Shown: positions 17,121 through 25,972, counted from the stretch's first letter. The stretch: DNA of 64,000 nucleotides from Clostridiales bacterium (GCA_004557245.1 SFEL01000005.1:44703-108702), one strand, 5' to 3'. Numbers and translations are program-made. The notes: generated from the letters alone by a model not told the origin.

Positions 17121-17825
17121 CTATTGTTCCCGCATAAGAGAATCAAGTTCGCCTTCCGTAAGGTAACGCCATTGTCCTCCCTTAAGCTCGCCCAGCGTTA
17201 TGGAGCCCTCTTTTATTCTTCTGAGCAGCATAACCTCACGGCCTACGGCAAAAAGCATGCGACGCACCTGTCGGTTCCTGCCCTCGTGTATGGTTATGTC
17301 AAAGGCCGTCCTGCCCCGTGAATACTCTATATTTTCTATTTTTGCAGGGGCGGTCAGCCCGTCCTCAAGGGCTACCCCCTTTTCGAGCCGCTCTTTGTCA
17401 CTGTCAGTAAGGCTGCCGGTGCATACCACATGGTAAGTCTTTTCCACAGTGAACTTCGGGTGCATCATCTTATATGCCAGATCGCCGTCGTTTGTGAGTA
17501 TGATGAGCCCTTCCGAATCGTAATCCAACCTGCCCACGTTATAAAGCCTGTAGGGCAGCTCCTTTACATAGTCCACCACGGTCCTTCTGCCCTCAGGGTC
17601 GCTGGAGGTGCATACCACGCCCTGTGGCTTATTCAGCACTATTGCTACTCTTTCGGTCTTTCCGCATACCGGATTGCCGTCAAACAGCACCTCATCGCCA
17701 TCTTCCACCGTGCAGCCTATCACGGCTGTATTGCCGTTTACCTTCACACGGCCCTCAGCTATGTATTCCTCGCATTTTCTCCTTGAAGCTATCCCGGCGT
17801 CCGCCATGAACTTCTGTAAACGCAT
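17121..17825 (-). CDS. rluB: 23S rRNA pseudouridine synthase, RluB family
   Basis: The protein begins with an S4 RNA-binding domain (MRLQKFMADAGIASRRKCEEYI) followed by an RsuA/RluB catalytic domain with the active-site segment VGRLDYDSEGLIILTNDG, where the Asp after Leu is catalytic. It would make the pseudouridine near position 2605 (E. coli numbering) of 23S rRNA. The ATG at 17825 follows GGGGGT by 4-5 bases; a GTG four codons upstream lacks such a site. In Bacillus rluB lies beside scpA, scpB and dacB, the same neighbourhood as here. Confidence 0.93.
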   Translation of the reverse strand: MRLQKFMADAGIASRRKCEEYIAEGRVKVNGNTAVIGCTVEDGDEVLFDGNPVCGKTERVAIVLNKPQGVVCTSSDPEGRRTVVDYVKELPYRLYNVGRLDYDSEGLIILTNDGDLAYKMMHPKFTVEKTYHVVCTGSLTDSDKERLEKGVALEDGLTAPAKIENIEYSRGRTAFDITIHEGRNRQVRRMLFAVGREVMLLRRIKEGSITLGELKGGQWRYLTEGELDSLMREQ

Positions 17826-17850
17826 TTTTACCCCCACAAAGGCGCATGGC

Positions 17851-18972
17851 TTACGCCGTAAAGCACCTCATCAGTTTGTCAAAGTAGAAGCGTATGCCTA
17901 CGCCCGGCATGTCCTTTGCCGAGAGCAGAGGGCACGTGCAAAGCAGCGCGCCGTCATCCAATACCTCTACGCATCCAAGCTCTGTCCCTTCGGCTATAGG
18001 CGTATGGAGCCCTTCTTTTAATATTACCCTCGTGCGGTATGACGCGCTTTCGCCTTTCCTTACAGGTACTATTATATCTTCACCGGCCTTCAGTTCCAAT
18101 ATGTTTTTTTCTCCTCCTGCAACGTCCACTCCGGCAATTGTATTTCCCGCCTTTACCATAGTGGCTGTCTCGTAGTTTTCAAAGGCATAGTTCATCATGG
18201 CCTTAGCGTCGTCGAACATTCCGGGGCAATTGAGCACCACGCCTATTACCTCCATTCCGTTCCGTTCTGCGGAAAACACCAGGCATTTGCCTGCTATCTT
18301 TGTATAGCCTGTCTTTACTCCGCTGCCTCCGTCATATTCCCATAGTATCTTGTTTTTGTTTTTGAAGGTGCGCGGCTTTGCCCCGGTTTCAGCCCTGTAA
18401 TACTGTGTAGATACTATCTCCCGAAACACAGGGCTTTTCATGGCTACTGCGGTTATGCGGGCAAGATCGTAAGCTGTGGTATAGTGGTTCTCATCGTGCA
18501 GCCCGTTTGGCGTTACGAAATTAGTGTTCAAAGCGCCTATGCTTTTTGCCCGGGCGTTCATCATCTCGGCAAACTTATTGGTCCCTTTGCCTATATGTAC
18601 CGCTATAGCTACCGCCGCATCGTTGCCTGAGGAAAGCATAAGGCCGTACAGCAGATCCTTCAGGCTTATCTTTTCCTCATAATCGAGATAAATACTGGAG
18701 CCCTCCGTGCCGTAGGCGGAAGCATCCGTTTCCACTATATCGTTTAAATTGCCGTTTTCTATTGCCAGCAACGCGGTCATTATCTTTGTGGTGCTGGCCA
18801 TTGGCAGCTTTTCATGTGCGTTTTTCGCATACAGTACCTTGCCGGTCCGGCTCTCGATGAGTACGGCCCCCTTAGCAGACACGTCCAGCCCGTCGGCTGA
18901 TGCGCTGCCGAAAGTCAGCAGTATTACAGCAGCTATACACAGCGCAGGCAGTCTTAAAAGCCCGGCCTTCAT
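17851..18972 (-). CDS. dacF: D-alanyl-D-alanine carboxypeptidase (DacF/DacB type, class C low-mass PBP)
   Basis: A signal peptide (about 1-26) leads a peptidase S11 domain with all three penicillin-binding motifs: Ser60-x-x-Lys63 (STTK), Ser115-Gly-Asn117 and Lys220-Thr-Gly222. A C-terminal beta domain follows (about 270-360). It trims the terminal D-Ala from stem peptides in the wall or spore cortex. The start overlaps the stop of the ytfJ gene by 4 bases, so sporulation-linked expression is plausible. A second DacF-like protein at 22048-23178 has lost these motifs. Confidence 0.93.
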   Translation of the reverse strand: MKAGLLRLPALCIAAVILLTFGSASADGLDVSAKGAVLIESRTGKVLYAKNAHEKLPMASTTKIMTALLAIENGNLNDIVETDASAYGTEGSSIYLDYEEKISLKDLLYGLMLSSGNDAAVAIAVHIGKGTNKFAEMMNARAKSIGALNTNFVTPNGLHDENHYTTAYDLARITAVAMKSPVFREIVSTQYYRAETGAKPRTFKNKNKILWEYDGGSGVKTGYTKIAGKCLVFSAERNGMEVIGVVLNCPGMFDDAKAMMNYAFENYETATMVKAGNTIAGVDVAGGEKNILELKAGEDIIVPVRKGESASYRTRVILKEGLHTPIAEGTELGCVEVLDDGALLCTCPLLSAKDMPGVGIRFYFDKLMRCFTA

Positions 18973-19400
18973 TCCTGTTCGCTCTCAGAAGCGCAGGGCT
19001 TTGTTCTGGCTATGGCTTGCTCTACGGTTTCTATTATTTCGGGCAGTATCTCCACCGCCCTGTCAAACGTGGTATCGTAATCCGCGGGCATCACCTTTAC
19101 GCTGCCGTTGTTCACTGACAAAAACGCCATGGGGGTTATGGTCATGCCGGCGACCGCGGCACCGGTAAAGGGATATCTCATACACTCCCCCATCTCATCG
19201 CTGCTCTTTTGTATTGGAGTGCGCTCCGTCTTTTGACCGTATTCCCCGCCACCGGATATAAAGCCCATGGACAGCCTGGATACGGGTAATATCATCGTCT
19301 CTCCGGCAGTAAGTATCGGTTTTCCGATTACGGTGTTAACGTCCACCATTTCTTTGAGCTGCTCCATGGTGGTCCTCATTATGTTTTCAACAGGGTGCAT
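18969..19400 (-). CDS. ytfJ: YtfJ/GerW-family sporulation protein
   Basis: The 143-residue protein has the YtfJ hallmarks: an N-terminal helix (HPVENIMRTTMEQLKEMVDVNTVIG), a glycine-rich turn (SGGGEY) and a second segment FTGAAVAGMTITPMAFLSV. The family is conserved in spore formers; B. subtilis GerW (YtfJ) is needed for some germinant responses. The ATG at 19400 has GGAGGAG about 10 bases upstream; earlier in-frame starts lie inside the upstream gene. It overlaps the DUF2953 gene by 14 bases and dacF by 4. Confidence 0.9.
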   Translation of the reverse strand: MHPVENIMRTTMEQLKEMVDVNTVIGKPILTAGETMILPVSRLSMGFISGGGEYGQKTERTPIQKSSDEMGECMRYPFTGAAVAGMTITPMAFLSVNNGSVKVMPADYDTTFDRAVEILPEIIETVEQAIARTKPCASESEQE

Positions 19401-19941
19401 TTTGGTATTTCTCCTCCCATTTGGTTTTACCTCGCCGCTTTGCTTCGGCAAATATAATCTGCGCCGGGATTATTTGGGCTATCCCTTCCAAATTTATGCA
19501 AAAGGCGTTTCGCTCAAGGGCAGGCCGTATATCGGCGCATATATCTCCGGCGCCGGATAGGGCGCAGGCTGTCAGCCCAAGTTCACGCATTATCCCCGCT
19601 ATTATAACCGTCTTTGCCCCATCGCCGGCCATGCCAAATTCACCCGTTATATACAGGCGCCTTATAATAATTTCCTTTCTTACCGACGACAGTATACTGC
19701 CTCCCCGCCTTTGCCGTTTGAGCTTTATCCTTCTGCCGTTTATTCGAATATCCGCCTCCAACGGCAGCCAGACCGCAAGCACTTCCGCCTTTATTCTTAT
19801 TGTACCAAGCACGCATATATCGGCCTGTACCTCCCCAAAACGCGGCTTTACCCTCCCCCTGGCATTTATCTCCGCAGGGCATACGAGCGCGGCGCAAAGC
19901 ATTATAAGAATCGCGGCAAACAAAAAAAGGACTACTTTCAT
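19387..19941 (-). CDS. DUF2953 domain protein
   Basis: This 184-residue protein has one N-terminal membrane segment (about 3-20) and a basic body rich in short beta-strand-like stretches (RINGRRIKLKRQRR). It matches the pattern of DUF2953 proteins, which are regularly found next to ytfJ in spore formers and have no known activity. The end overlaps the ytfJ start by 14 bases, which implies translational coupling and a shared sporulation role. Confidence 0.72.
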   Translation of the reverse strand: MKVVLFLFAAILIMLCAALVCPAEINARGRVKPRFGEVQADICVLGTIRIKAEVLAVWLPLEADIRINGRRIKLKRQRRGGSILSSVRKEIIIRRLYITGEFGMAGDGAKTVIIAGIMRELGLTACALSGAGDICADIRPALERNAFCINLEGIAQIIPAQIIFAEAKRRGKTKWEEKYQNAPC

Positions 19942-19971
19942 AGCCCTTAGTATTGTTTAATTTGGTAAAAA

Positions 19972-20517
19972 TTATGAAGGCTTTTCCTCGCTGCTATCGG
20001 CTTCTATGGCAAATGCGCCGTATTCAGGCAGTTCCTCTATGGAGTGTAACCCAAACTGCCGCAAAAAGGCGTCTGTAGTGCCAAACATCATAGGCCGCCC
20101 CACGGAATCCCTGCGGCCCAGTTCCCGTATGAGCCCCAGCTTCAATAGCTGGCTCACGGAATAATCGCATCTTACCCCTCGGACGGCCTCTATATCCGCC
20201 CTTGTGACAGGCTGCTTGTATGCCACTATGGAAAGCGTTTCCAGCATGGCCTGAGTAAAGCTCTTAGTCTGGGCAGGCTGAAGCAGCTCTTCAACGTAGC
20301 TGGCGTATTTTTTGTTGGATACAAGCTGCACCGTGTCGTCGGTTATGTATAGCTGTATGCCTCGCTCCTCCTGGCGATACTGCTTTTCCATGTTGTGTAT
20401 TATTGCGTTCATCTCTATGCCTGTTATATCCAGCGCACGCTGGAGCTGTACCAGCGACACCGGTTCTCCGGACACAAAGAGTATGCACTCAATTGCCGAA
20501 TAGCGTTCGTCCTGCAT
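19972..20517 (-). CDS. scpB: Segregation and condensation protein B
   Basis: ScpB forms the condensin complex with SMC and ScpA and helps organise the chromosome. The 181-residue protein has two winged-helix domains with the conserved segments AIECILFVSGEPVS and QAMLETLSIVAYKQPVTRADIEAVRGV. It follows scpA after 15 bases in the order usual for Firmicutes. Confidence 0.96.
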   Translation of the reverse strand: MQDERYSAIECILFVSGEPVSLVQLQRALDITGIEMNAIIHNMEKQYRQEERGIQLYITDDTVQLVSNKKYASYVEELLQPAQTKSFTQAMLETLSIVAYKQPVTRADIEAVRGVRCDYSVSQLLKLGLIRELGRRDSVGRPMMFGTTDAFLRQFGLHSIEELPEYGAFAIEADSSEEKPS

Positions 20518-20532
20518 CGTTTGCTTTTCCTT

Positions 20533-21294
20533 TTACTGTTCGTCCATGTACTCCGCGTCCTCGTCGTCCTCCCGGAGTTCTTTGGCGGTTATCGTTATCT
20601 TTTCGTAAGGCCGTGGCTGCTTTATGCTTATCTCGCCTCTCATGAGCATATCGAGCAGCGCCATGAAGGTAACTATCATCTCCATCTTTGGTGCATCGTC
20701 CTCAAACAGCTCCTCAAAGGGCACGCTGACCTTGTCTCTCAGTACGTCACGTATTTTTACCAGCTGCCGTCGTATTGTGAAGCGGTCATCCATTACCTCC
20801 TGAGAGTTTATCTCCCGCTGTTTTTCCTCCCTGCGCTTGTCCATAAGCTCAGTAAAGGCGTCAAACAAGCTCTGGACCGAGGATTCCTGAAGGATTATCT
20901 CCTGCGGTGGGAGCGCGAACTCCTCCGGCAGCTTTGCATATATGCCCCGCGCCCCGTCCAGAAGCGAACGGAGCTTCTCACCCGCTTCTTTTGCCGCCCT
21001 GTATTCACGCAGCTGGCGTATGAGGGCGTCGGCAGGATCCTCTTCCTCGGTGTTTTCCTTCGGGGGCTTCGGCAGAAGCGACCGGGATTTTATATACACC
21101 AGCGTCGCCGCCATGGTAAGGAATTCGCTGGCGGTATCCATATCCAGCGTGTCTATCTGCTTCATGTATTCAAGGTACTGGGCGGTTATCTCGGATATGA
21201 AAATATCCTTTATATCCACCTCTGCCTGCTCAATAAGATGAAGCAGCAGATCCAGAGGCCCTTGGAATTCTTTAAGGTTTACCTCGTATGCCAT
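20533..21294 (-). CDS. scpA: Segregation and condensation protein A
   Basis: ScpA is the kleisin subunit that bridges the SMC heads. The 253-residue protein starts with the conserved N-terminal segment FQGPLDLLLHLIEQAEVDI, contains the LVYIKSRSLLP segment, and ends in a winged-helix region. It begins 1 base after the stop of the site-2 protease gene. Confidence 0.96.
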   Translation of the reverse strand: MAYEVNLKEFQGPLDLLLHLIEQAEVDIKDIFISEITAQYLEYMKQIDTLDMDTASEFLTMAATLVYIKSRSLLPKPPKENTEEEDPADALIRQLREYRAAKEAGEKLRSLLDGARGIYAKLPEEFALPPQEIILQESSVQSLFDAFTELMDKRREEKQREINSQEVMDDRFTIRRQLVKIRDVLRDKVSVPFEELFEDDAPKMEMIVTFMALLDMLMRGEISIKQPRPYEKITITAKELREDDEDAEYMDEQ

Positions 21295-21295
21295 G

Positions 21296-21982
21296 TTACA
21301 TCAGCCCTAACAGGCCGTATATGGCTGCACATATGTTCATCATTCCGGACATCAGGAAGTTCACTGCGGATGACATAATGCCATCCAGCCAGTTGGTCAT
21401 GAGCAGCACTATAAGTATCACAAAGCCGTACTTCTGCAGGAACATAAACGGCTTTGGACCGATGCTGCGCATAAAAAGGCAGGAGGCCACATGGAAGCCG
21501 TCGAGGGGCGGTATAGGCAGTATGTTGAACACGCAGAGGCCCAGATTTATAAAGTAGAAATAATAGAATATGGTGTTGAGGGCGGCGTTGCCGGCCTTGC
21601 CTGCCACCATCAGGCCAAAAAATATGAGCATGGTAACAAAAGCCAGCACGAGGTTCATAGCCACGCCTGCCAGAGATACTATTATCTCGTCCCTTCTTGG
21701 GTGCTTGAAGTTGCGTGTGCTTACGGGCACAGGCTTTGCCCAGCCGAAGCGCACCAGCATCATCATTATGAGTCCTATTAGGTCAATATGGGCAAGGGGA
21801 TTCAGCGTCATTCTGCCCAAATTGTAAGCGGTAGGATCCCCCAGCTTATATGCGGCATAGGCATGAGCCCACTCATGGAAGGCCAGAGCCACCAAAATTG
21901 CCGGCATCCTGTAAAGCAGCTCCATTACATAGGAGCCGAGGGAGCCAGATATTCCGTTTGCGATACTGTTAAGCAATTGCAT
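21296..21982 (-). CDS. Site-2 protease family (M50) membrane metalloprotease
   Basis: The protein has HEWAH (HExxH zinc site) in an early membrane helix and NILPIPPLDGFH (third ligand Asp) near residue 155, with four to five membrane helices in all. It belongs to the YwhC-like branch without a PDZ domain. Such a gene often lies upstream of scpA in Firmicutes; the substrate is unknown. The start is unsure: ATG at 21982 has AGGAG only 2 bases upstream, a TTG two codons later has better spacing, and a GTG lies 4 codons upstream. Confidence 0.88.
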   Translation of the reverse strand: MQLLNSIANGISGSLGSYVMELLYRMPAILVALAFHEWAHAYAAYKLGDPTAYNLGRMTLNPLAHIDLIGLIMMMLVRFGWAKPVPVSTRNFKHPRRDEIIVSLAGVAMNLVLAFVTMLIFFGLMVAGKAGNAALNTIFYYFYFINLGLCVFNILPIPPLDGFHVASCLFMRSIGPKPFMFLQKYGFVILIVLLMTNWLDGIMSSAVNFLMSGMMNICAAIYGLLGLM

Positions 21983-22047
21983 TTCTCCTATCACAATAGT
22001 TGGTTTTATTATACGCTATTGCTCAAAAGTATGCAACCGCCCTGCCT

Positions 22048-23178
22048 TCAGGCATGCAGCCATTCACAAAGTATCCGCCCTACATAGTGCGCCGTGCCCG
22101 CGCGGGGTATATCAGCCGAGGATACCAGTTCCACCTTGGCTATTTGCTCGCCGTCAAGACTGTACGTGATGCTGCCCAGCACGTCGTTTTTTGATACCGG
22201 CGCTTCCAGCATATCCGGTATGTCTTTATCTGATTGCAGCTCGGCGTTTTTCGGCAGCAGGCACACAACCCCTTCTCTCGCTGTAAGCTCTGCTACGGAA
22301 GCTGTTCCGTTTTTTACCTCAACTTCTGCAATGCTCTCCCCTTGTTTCGCCACCGTCTTTATATCGTACGCCGCGAAAGCATATTCCAGCATCGCCTTTG
22401 CCTTAGCCGCCCTTTCAGATGAATTTTTAGCGCCAATTACGGCGCAGATAAAAGTGGCGCTGCCCCGCTTCGCTGAAAATATGCCGCAGTATCCGGCATC
22501 GGCCGATGAGCCGGTAGCTACGCCGTTTGTACCTACGCAGCTCTTTATAAGCTTATTTGAGCTTGCAAGCTCCGTTGTCCTGCCGTCCTCATGCTGTATG
22601 CTGTCGTAGAATATGCCGCTGTACAACGAAAAACATTCGCTCGTACTCAGCTTGCCGCCGATCCTTACAAGATCATCGGCAGAAAGCCTGACACTGCCGT
22701 TGGCTATTTCTCCGCTTTCCGCCTGTATGCCCATGCTATTCAGCTTTTCTGCCGCTGCCATTGCGCAGGCCTCTATGGATCCGTATGCCGCCTCGCCCAA
22801 GGCATGTATGGCGTCCCCCGCGCATATCACCGCCGCCGCTTTTAGGAGCATGGATACCTCGGCGTTCTCGTATGCGTCCAGGAACGCAGTGGGTCCCGGC
22901 ACCCTTGCCGCCTCGCGGCTGACGGTGACTTTATCCGTAAGCGCCAGCCCGCCGCCGTCTATTTTATCGCAGGCAGCCAGCAGCAGCGGCAGCCGCCCCA
23001 GACCTCCCACCTCCAGCCTTTCGGCCGAATTGTATTCAATTATGCTCTGACCGTCCTGGCTGCACAGCACAGCCGCCTTCATGCCGGATACGTCCACCGG
23101 ATATTCCTCACCGTACGCCGTTCCAAAGCTTATGAGCAGTACCACAGCCAACAGCGTCCCCGCCAACCTTTTACCCAT
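22048..23178 (-). CDS. DacF-like protein lacking all catalytic motifs (predicted pseudo-enzyme)
   Basis: A signal peptide (about 1-24) is followed by an S11-like domain and a C-terminal beta domain, and the whole can be aligned with the active DacF at 17851-18972. Every penicillin-binding motif is changed: SxxK is GLGR (59-62), SGN is CAG (119-121) and KTG is ATG (221-223). The frame is open over 376 codons with a normal signal peptide, so it is not a decaying pseudogene. It lies in the deoB-dacF position known from Bacillus. A structural or ligand-binding role in the spore envelope is my inference. Confidence 0.8.
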   Translation of the reverse strand: MGKRLAGTLLAVVLLISFGTAYGEEYPVDVSGMKAAVLCSQDGQSIIEYNSAERLEVGGLGRLPLLLAACDKIDGGGLALTDKVTVSREAARVPGPTAFLDAYENAEVSMLLKAAAVICAGDAIHALGEAAYGSIEACAMAAAEKLNSMGIQAESGEIANGSVRLSADDLVRIGGKLSTSECFSLYSGIFYDSIQHEDGRTTELASSNKLIKSCVGTNGVATGSSADAGYCGIFSAKRGSATFICAVIGAKNSSERAAKAKAMLEYAFAAYDIKTVAKQGESIAEVEVKNGTASVAELTAREGVVCLLPKNAELQSDKDIPDMLEAPVSKNDVLGSITYSLDGEQIAKVELVSSADIPRAGTAHYVGRILCEWLHA

Positions 23179-23250
23179 AAAAAGACCTCCTTTGCCGTTA
23201 TTTAATAATATTAGGCAAAGGGGGCCATTATTGCGCCATGTATTAAATTT

Positions 23251-24423
23251 TTACTGTATTTCCTTCAGGAATGAGGTACCTGTTCTCCAGGATTCGCCTG
23301 TTATATACTCATATACGGTACAGCCTATATCGGCAAAGGTATGGCGCGTGCCTATTGTCACGCCTTCCTTAAGCTTTTTACCATACACCAGTATAGGTAT
23401 ATACTCCCGGGTATGGTCAGTTCCGGGAAAAGTGGGATCGCAGCCATGGTCGGCAGTAACTATGAGTATATCCTCATCGGTCATCGCACCCATTATCTCC
23501 GGCAGCTTGCTGTCAAAATACTCCAGAGCCTTGCCGTAGCCCTCTACGTCGTTGCGGTGTCCGTACAGCGCATCGGTATCCACCAGATTGGTAAATATGA
23601 AGCTGCCAACGCCATTTTTCAGGAAGTCTATGGTGGCCTCAATGCCTGCCGGGTTGTTGGTGGTATGGTTCACGGTGGTTATGCCCCGCTTGTGGAATAT
23701 ATCCTCTATCTTGCCAACGGCCACAGTCTCAAAGCCCTTTGCGGTAAGACCGTCCAGTATGGTGTCCTCTATTGGAGGTATGGCGTAATCCCTGCGGTGC
23801 TCCGTACGGGTATACTTACCGTTTCCGCCTACGAACGGACGTGCGATGACGCGGCCCACAAGGTCGTCGCCAACCAGTATCTCCCTTGCCTTCCGGCACA
23901 TGGAGTACAGCTCGTCAAGAGGTATTACATCCTCATGGGCGGCTATCTGAAATACGCTGTCCGCAGATGTATATATTATTGGCTTGCCCGTAGCCACGTG
24001 TTCATCGCCCAGATCCTGAATTATAACGGTGCCTGAGGCAACACAGTTGCCAAGGGTGCCGCGGCCTATCGCCTTCTCAAATTTATCCATTATATGTTTT
24101 GGAAATCCGTTAGGATAGGTCTTAAACGGATTGTCCATTATGATGCCGGCCATCTCCCAGTGGCCGCAGGTTGTATCCTTTGCCTTGGTCTTTTCCATCG
24201 CCCGGCCATAACAGCCTATTATCTTTCCATCGTATCCGCCCAGATCGGCGCCTTCTATTTTGCCTATACCGAGAGAGCGCATATTGGGTATATCCAGATG
24301 ACCGCGCTTTTTATATATGTTGCAGAATGTATTCGCCCCCACGTCGCCGAACTCGGCGGCATCCGGAAGGTAGCCTATGCCGGCGCTGTCAAGCACAATT
24401 ATAGTTGATCTTTTCCTTGCCAT
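23251..24423 (-). CDS. deoB: Phosphopentomutase
   Basis: DeoB interconverts ribose-1-phosphate or deoxyribose-1-phosphate with the 5-phosphates in nucleoside salvage. The 390-residue protein shows the metal-binding start DSAGIGYLPDAAEFGDVGANT (alkaline-phosphatase superfamily), TCGHWEMAGI and VTADHGCDPTFPGTDHTRE. In Bacillus the gene (drm) stands between the spoIIM/xerD region and dacF, as here, but the purine nucleoside phosphorylase gene found between them in Bacillus is missing. Confidence 0.96.
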   Translation of the reverse strand: MARKRSTIIVLDSAGIGYLPDAAEFGDVGANTFCNIYKKRGHLDIPNMRSLGIGKIEGADLGGYDGKIIGCYGRAMEKTKAKDTTCGHWEMAGIIMDNPFKTYPNGFPKHIMDKFEKAIGRGTLGNCVASGTVIIQDLGDEHVATGKPIIYTSADSVFQIAAHEDVIPLDELYSMCRKAREILVGDDLVGRVIARPFVGGNGKYTRTEHRRDYAIPPIEDTILDGLTAKGFETVAVGKIEDIFHKRGITTVNHTTNNPAGIEATIDFLKNGVGSFIFTNLVDTDALYGHRNDVEGYGKALEYFDSKLPEIMGAMTDEDILIVTADHGCDPTFPGTDHTREYIPILVYGKKLKEGVTIGTRHTFADIGCTVYEYITGESWRTGTSFLKEIQ

Positions 24424-24495
24424 TATTTTAAATGCCTTTCATTATGCGTTTTCTTTTGTGCTATGATTTTACCACCGGTCGACGGCTCCGTCAAA

Positions 24496-25005
24496 TCATT
24501 TGGATAGCATGGCTACCATCCTTATGACGGAAGGCAGCACTATCCCCTCCGTTAATGCGCCCGCCGCGAACAGCGCCATCTTCATTCCAAGCGCCTCCCC
24601 CTTGGTTACGCTCTTTTCCGAAGACCTGACTATAAGCCCCATACAAAGGCACAGCCCTCCCATGAAGGACAGGGCTATTATCGGTATACCAATAAGCCCA
24701 GGCCAGTCCTCTATCACGGTTCGTGTAAAAATACCCATTAAAAACGATTTTATCCATAACGCCGTTGTTTTAAGGATACTGCCGGGCAACACGTCCTTAG
24801 CTATCGCCGCCATTGAGTACATCATAGCCGCAGACAGCAGCCCATATCCCGACAGCCTCAAAAGTCCGGCTCCGCTGATCTCGCCTATGGCGCTTATGGC
24901 GGCAGCCGTATATCCCTCGCATTGCCACTCCATCGAAGCTCCGGCTGCAAATGCCATAACCGCTGCAAAGGCATATATGTACCACCGCCGTCCAAGGTAG
25001 CGCAT
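24496..25005 (-). CDS. SpoIIM-like membrane protein (engulfment)
   Basis: The 169-residue protein has about five membrane helices. Likeness to SpoIIM is modest but includes the N-terminal basic-then-hydrophobic start, a central KSFLMGIF segment (KGxxxG-like) and the end EGIVLPSVIRMV, which parallels the SpoIIM C-terminus. Its position directly upstream of deoB and dacF supports the call. SpoIIM works with SpoIID and SpoIIP in septal peptidoglycan thinning and engulfment. It is about 40 residues shorter than the Bacillus protein, so the call is tentative. Confidence 0.5.
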   Translation of the reverse strand: MRYLGRRWYIYAFAAVMAFAAGASMEWQCEGYTAAAISAIGEISGAGLLRLSGYGLLSAAMMYSMAAIAKDVLPGSILKTTALWIKSFLMGIFTRTVIEDWPGLIGIPIIALSFMGGLCLCMGLIVRSSEKSVTKGEALGMKMALFAAGALTEGIVLPSVIRMVAMLSK

Positions 25006-25083
25006 TAAATCACCCTTCCTTTCAGCTCATAACAAAATATATGAGCGCGGGACGGGATTTAAGACATATTGTATTTATGTTCT

Positions 25084-25869
25084 TTAACTGTGGCGCAGAT
25101 GGGTAACTATTCTGTCAGTTATGTTCGCTATGAATTCCTTATTGGTAGGCCGGCCGTTTGACTGGCTTACAGTGTTGCCAAAGTATCTGTGTTGGGCTTC
25201 TATGTTTCCGCGGCTCCACGCCGCTTCTATGGCGGTTCTAATATTGCGCTCCACTCTTTTAGGAGTAGTTGCGAAGCATTCCGCCACGTACTGATATACA
25301 TCCTGCGACAGATTTATCTGATAAAGGCTGTTTTCCACACAGTAAAGTATGGATTTGCGGAGCTGGGCATATCCAATAAGGTTTACAGGAATGCCTATCA
25401 CTCTGAAGAAGTTGTTCGCCATGTTCTCCGCCATTACCGCGTATTCGCATTTTCGCTGCTCGTCCCTTATAGTTCTGCCTGCTTCGTCGTCCATAGTAAG
25501 GTCCAGAATCCTATGGTAAACCATTGCAGGAGGATTGCTGCTGTGTATTATAAACGCCGCGCCCAGCGCCTGATAAATATTTATCAGGCTGTCATCCAGT
25601 ATGGGCGTTATAACTACCACTCTGGTATCTTTCGTCTCAGGGCAGTTGCGTATGGTGCTTAGTATCTCTATGCCATCGCTCCCTGCCATAGTCGCATTGA
25701 GTATCACGAGATCAGGCTTGTTTTCTTTTACATTGTCAACAACAGACCTCGGGTCATGCACCCGCGGCAGCACATCAAAGCATCCCGAATCTTTCAGCAG
25801 CCCTATTAACTCAGTGCAGTAATTAGCGTAATCTTTTACTACAAGTATTTTTGTTTTACTCATTTTCAT
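25084..25869 (-). CDS. spo0A: Spo0A with degenerate receiver domain (no phospho-acceptor Asp)
   Basis: This 261-residue protein stands at the conserved spo0A locus after spoIVB. The C-terminal sigA/DNA-contacting domain (about 150-261) is well kept (RVERNIRTAIEAAWSRGN, then PTNKEFIA). The receiver domain is not: the acidic pair DD is Lys12-Asp13, the phospho-acceptor Asp is Asn58 (LVILNATMA), and the conserved Lys is His109 (IIHSSN); Thr88 is kept. Classical phosphorelay activation therefore looks impossible. It may be always active, controlled by amount, or bind a ligand. A second, normal spo0A elsewhere in the genome cannot be excluded. Confidence 0.9.
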   Translation of the reverse strand: MKMSKTKILVVKDYANYCTELIGLLKDSGCFDVLPRVHDPRSVVDNVKENKPDLVILNATMAGSDGIEILSTIRNCPETKDTRVVVITPILDDSLINIYQALGAAFIIHSSNPPAMVYHRILDLTMDDEAGRTIRDEQRKCEYAVMAENMANNFFRVIGIPVNLIGYAQLRKSILYCVENSLYQINLSQDVYQYVAECFATTPKRVERNIRTAIEAAWSRGNIEAQHRYFGNTVSQSNGRPTNKEFIANITDRIVTHLRHS

Positions 25870-25916
25870 ACAACGAAACTTCCTGCAAAAAAATAGACCT
25901 TAACACGTGTAATTCC

Positions 25917-25925
25917 AATATAGCA
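25917..25925 (-). promoter_or_regulatory. Extended -10 promoter of spo0A
   Basis: On the minus strand TGCTATATT (extended -10) lies about 48 bases before the spo0A start; the -35 region is AT-rich and poor. I see no convincing sigma-H promoter or 0A box in the 103-base gap, which would be expected for an autoregulated spo0A. Confidence 0.4.
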
Positions 25926-25972
25926 CATTTCGGCCATTTTTTAAACAGCAAACTGCAATTATTTTCCAATTT

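Noticed and set aside
20395..21378. Plus-strand open frame opposite scpA/scpB
   Set aside because: Antisense shadow; both minus-strand genes are certain.
22048..23178. Calling the DacF-like gene a pseudogene
   Set aside because: The frame is full length, with intact signal peptide and normal composition; motif loss without stops fits a pseudo-enzyme better.
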